From positions 2,036,501 to 2,100,500 of the forward strand of contig NZ_CP032707.1 of the NCBI RefSeq assembly GCF_003627995.1: DNA of 64,000 nucleotides, in the 5' to 3' direction. A model generated the notes under the pieces. It saw only the letters and a list, made by a program, of their open reading frames with translations, did no database searches and had not been told where the DNA came from. The DNA is from Brevundimonas naejangsanensis. GTDB taxonomy: Bacteria; Pseudomonadota; Alphaproteobacteria; Caulobacterales; Caulobacteraceae. Positions 62,332 through 64,000 of this stretch are shown here, piece after piece. Within the stretch, counting starts at the first letter, position 1; each line of letters begins with the position of its first letter. The position numbers and the translations under genes are program-made.

Positions 62332-63897
62332 ATGATCGACCTGGCGGTCGTAGACCTATCACGCCTTCAGTTCGCACTGACGGCGCTATATCACTTTCTA
62401 TTCGTGCCCCTCACCTTGGGCCTCTCCTTCATGCTGGTCATCATGGAGAGCATCTATGTGATGACGCGCAGGCCCATCTGGCGGACCATCACCCGCTTCT
62501 GGGGCGTGCTGTTCGGCATCAACTTCGTGCTGGGCGTGGCCACAGGCCTCACCATGGAATTCCAGTTCGGCATGAACTGGAGCTACTATTCGCACTACGT
62601 AGGGGACATCTTCGGGGCACCGCTGGCCATCGAGGGCCTGATGGCCTTCTTCCTGGAAGCGACCTTCGTGGGTCTGATGTTCTTCGGCTGGGACAAGCTG
62701 AAGCCGGTGACCCACCTGTTCGTCACCTTCCTGGTGGCCCTGGGCACCAATCTGTCGGCGCTGTGGATCCTGATCGCCAACGGCTGGATGCAGAACCCGG
62801 TCGGCGCGGCCTTCAATCCCGACTCCATGCGCATGGAGGTCGTGGACTTCATGGCCGTGCTGTTCAACCCGGTGGCCCAGGCCAAGTTCGTGCACACGGT
62901 GTCGGCCGGCTACGTCTGCGCCGCCGTCTTCGTCATGGGCGTCTCGGCCTTCTATCTGCTGAAGGGCAAGCATCGCGGCTTCGCCAAGCGCTCGATGACG
63001 GTCGCGGCCGCCTTCGGCCTGGCCTCGTCGCTGTCGGTCGTCGTCCTGGGTGATGAGTCGGGCTACGCCCTGACCGACAACCAGAAGATGAAGCTCGCCG
63101 CCCTGGAGGCCATGTGGCACACCGAGGAGGCGCCCGCCGGCCTGACGGCCATCGGCTTCCCCAGCCTGGAAGACCGCAAGACCCACTATGAGATCAAGAT
63201 CCCCTATGTCCTGGGCCTGATCGCCACGCGCAGCGTGGACAAGCCGGTCGAGGGCATCCTGGAGCTGGTCGCCATCGCCGAGGACCGCATCGAACGCGGC
63301 GTCGTCGCCTATGACGCCCTCGAAAAGATCAAGGCCGATCCGACCGACATGGCCGCCCGCGGCCAGTTCGAGACGGTGCGCAACGACCTGGGCTACGGCC
63401 TGCTGCTGAAGCGCTACGTCGAGGACCCGCGCCTGGCCACGCCGGATCAAGTCAAGCTGGCGGCCTGGAGCACGGTGCCGAACGTGCCGGTCATGTTCTG
63501 GACCTTCCGCACCATGGCGGGGATCGGCTTCCTGATGATCGGCCTGTTCGCCACGGCCTTCGTGCTGTGCACCCTGCGCAAGCATGAGACCAGGTGGTTC
63601 CTGCGCCTGGCCGTCCTGGCCATCCCGCTGCCGTGGATCGCGATCGAGTTCGGCTGGATCCTGGCCGAGGTCGGGCGTCAGCCCTGGGCCGTGGACGGCG
63701 TGCTGCCGACCTTCCTGGGCGCGTCCAGCCTGACGGTGACGCAGCTGTGGACCACGATCATCGGCTTCACCCTGCTGTACGGCGCCCTGGCCGTGATCGA
63801 GGTCGGCCTGATCCTCAAGGCCATCAAGAAGGGCCCCTTCCACGAGCAGGAAGCCCAGGACCAGTCGGCGGCCGACGCCGAACCGGCCGTCGCCTGA
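62332..63897 (+). CDS. cydA: Cytochrome bd ubiquinol oxidase subunit I
   Basis: A 521-residue integral membrane subunit. Conserved parts include the heme b595 His in LTALYHFLFVPLTLG, the acidic LEATFVGLMFFGWDK segment on the proton path, and GWILAEVGRQPW, which carries the GRQPW motif. The quinol-binding Q loop is of the short type. It binds hemes b558, b595 and d with CydB and reduces oxygen at very low concentrations. The ATG at 62332 is two codons after an in-frame TTG. cydB follows after 26 bases. Confidence 0.95.
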   Translation: MIDLAVVDLSRLQFALTALYHFLFVPLTLGLSFMLVIMESIYVMTRRPIWRTITRFWGVLFGINFVLGVATGLTMEFQFGMNWSYYSHYVGDIFGAPLAIEGLMAFFLEATFVGLMFFGWDKLKPVTHLFVTFLVALGTNLSALWILIANGWMQNPVGAAFNPDSMRMEVVDFMAVLFNPVAQAKFVHTVSAGYVCAAVFVMGVSAFYLLKGKHRGFAKRSMTVAAAFGLASSLSVVVLGDESGYALTDNQKMKLAALEAMWHTEEAPAGLTAIGFPSLEDRKTHYEIKIPYVLGLIATRSVDKPVEGILELVAIAEDRIERGVVAYDALEKIKADPTDMAARGQFETVRNDLGYGLLLKRYVEDPRLATPDQVKLAAWSTVPNVPVMFWTFRTMAGIGFLMIGLFATAFVLCTLRKHETRWFLRLAVLAIPLPWIAIEFGWILAEVGRQPWAVDGVLPTFLGASSLTVTQLWTTIIGFTLLYGALAVIEVGLILKAIKKGPFHEQEAQDQSAADAEPAVA

Positions 63898-63923
63898 GCC
63901 CCGCAGATCAAGGATAATCGAAG

Positions 63924-64000
63924 ATGGAACTTCCTCTCGACTTCGCCACGCTTCGCCTGATCTGGTGGGGGCTGGTCGGCGTGCTGCTGATCGCCTTCGC
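63924..64000 (+). CDS. cydB: Cytochrome bd oxidase subunit II, N-terminal fragment
   Basis: The first 25 codons are present (MELPLDFATLRLIWWGLVGV), which match the start of CydB and its first helix. The rest lies outside the window. It is in the cydAB operon. Confidence 0.88.
   Translation, partial: MELPLDFATLRLIWWGLVGVLLIAF

Overview
The window is GC-rich chromosomal DNA from an alphaproteobacterium of the Caulobacterales, most likely Brevundimonas or a close relative. The evidence is an adjacent flbT-flaF pair, an SpmX-like muramidase-fold membrane protein, a tRNA-His without the G-1 base and with A73, an alphaproteobacterial murA/DUF2948/UPF0262/infA/maf/RNase-G/yacG block, and FNR/FixK-type boxes at cytochrome bd genes. 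Genes are densely packed on both strands. There is no rRNA operon, prophage, intact insertion sequence or CRISPR array.

Layout. 1-1.7 kb: the 3' end of a CocE/NonD hydrolase gene and a LysR regulator. 1.7-2.1 kb: a strikingly AT-rich intergenic region. 2.1-11.2 kb: a complete chemotaxis operon (STAS, CheY, CheA, CheW, MCP, CheW, CheR, CheB), with a convergent gene for a soluble, degenerate MCP-like protein. 11.3-15.8 kb (mostly minus strand): tRNA-Ser, an NrtR-like regulator, an HD hydrolase, a lipoprotein, a MoxR ATPase and two small hypotheticals. 16-23 kb: flbT-flaF, exoD, isovaleryl-CoA dehydrogenase, the SpmX-like protein, mgtE, tRNA-Leu, an orphan FliN-like protein, lipB and a DUF805 protein. 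23-30 kb: an S41-like protease, msrB, a hypothetical, a frameshifted DedA gene and a large beta-propeller amidohydrolase.

30-38 kb: tRNA-Thr, the murA to yacG housekeeping block ending in tRNA-Phe, then exbB-exbD-tonB, which energises outer-membrane transport. 38-41.5 kb: an M48 lipoprotein protease, tRNA-His, a trans-aconitate methyltransferase gene overlapping tail to tail with a cNMP-binding patatin phospholipase. 41.5-46.3 kb: the leucine/isovalerate degradation genes (methylcrotonyl-CoA carboxylase beta and alpha with an enoyl-CoA hydratase between), which act after the isovaleryl-CoA dehydrogenase at 17.7 kb. 46.3-53 kb: an ABM protein, DUF1489, a MATE exporter, metG coupled to a 2OG-Fe(II) oxygenase, TerC and RlmB. 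53.2-55 kb: tRNA-Tyr, tRNA-Gly and tuf. 55-58 kb: a hybrid histidine kinase and a CorC/HlyC-type protein. 58-64 kb: cydDC facing cydAB, with one perfect FNR-type palindrome between them and a second one in front of a 38-residue membrane protein gene just beyond cydC.

Most genes are ordinary. The parts most worth a second look are the AT-rich island that runs into the STAS gene, the MCP-like protein carrying a CheZ-like DxxxQ motif, the SpmX-like protein with altered catalytic positions, a low-GC patch inside the methylcrotonyl-CoA carboxylase alpha gene, the metG/oxygenase coupling, and the FNR-box-associated micro-membrane protein. Functional statements come from recognising families by eye. 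No database search was run.
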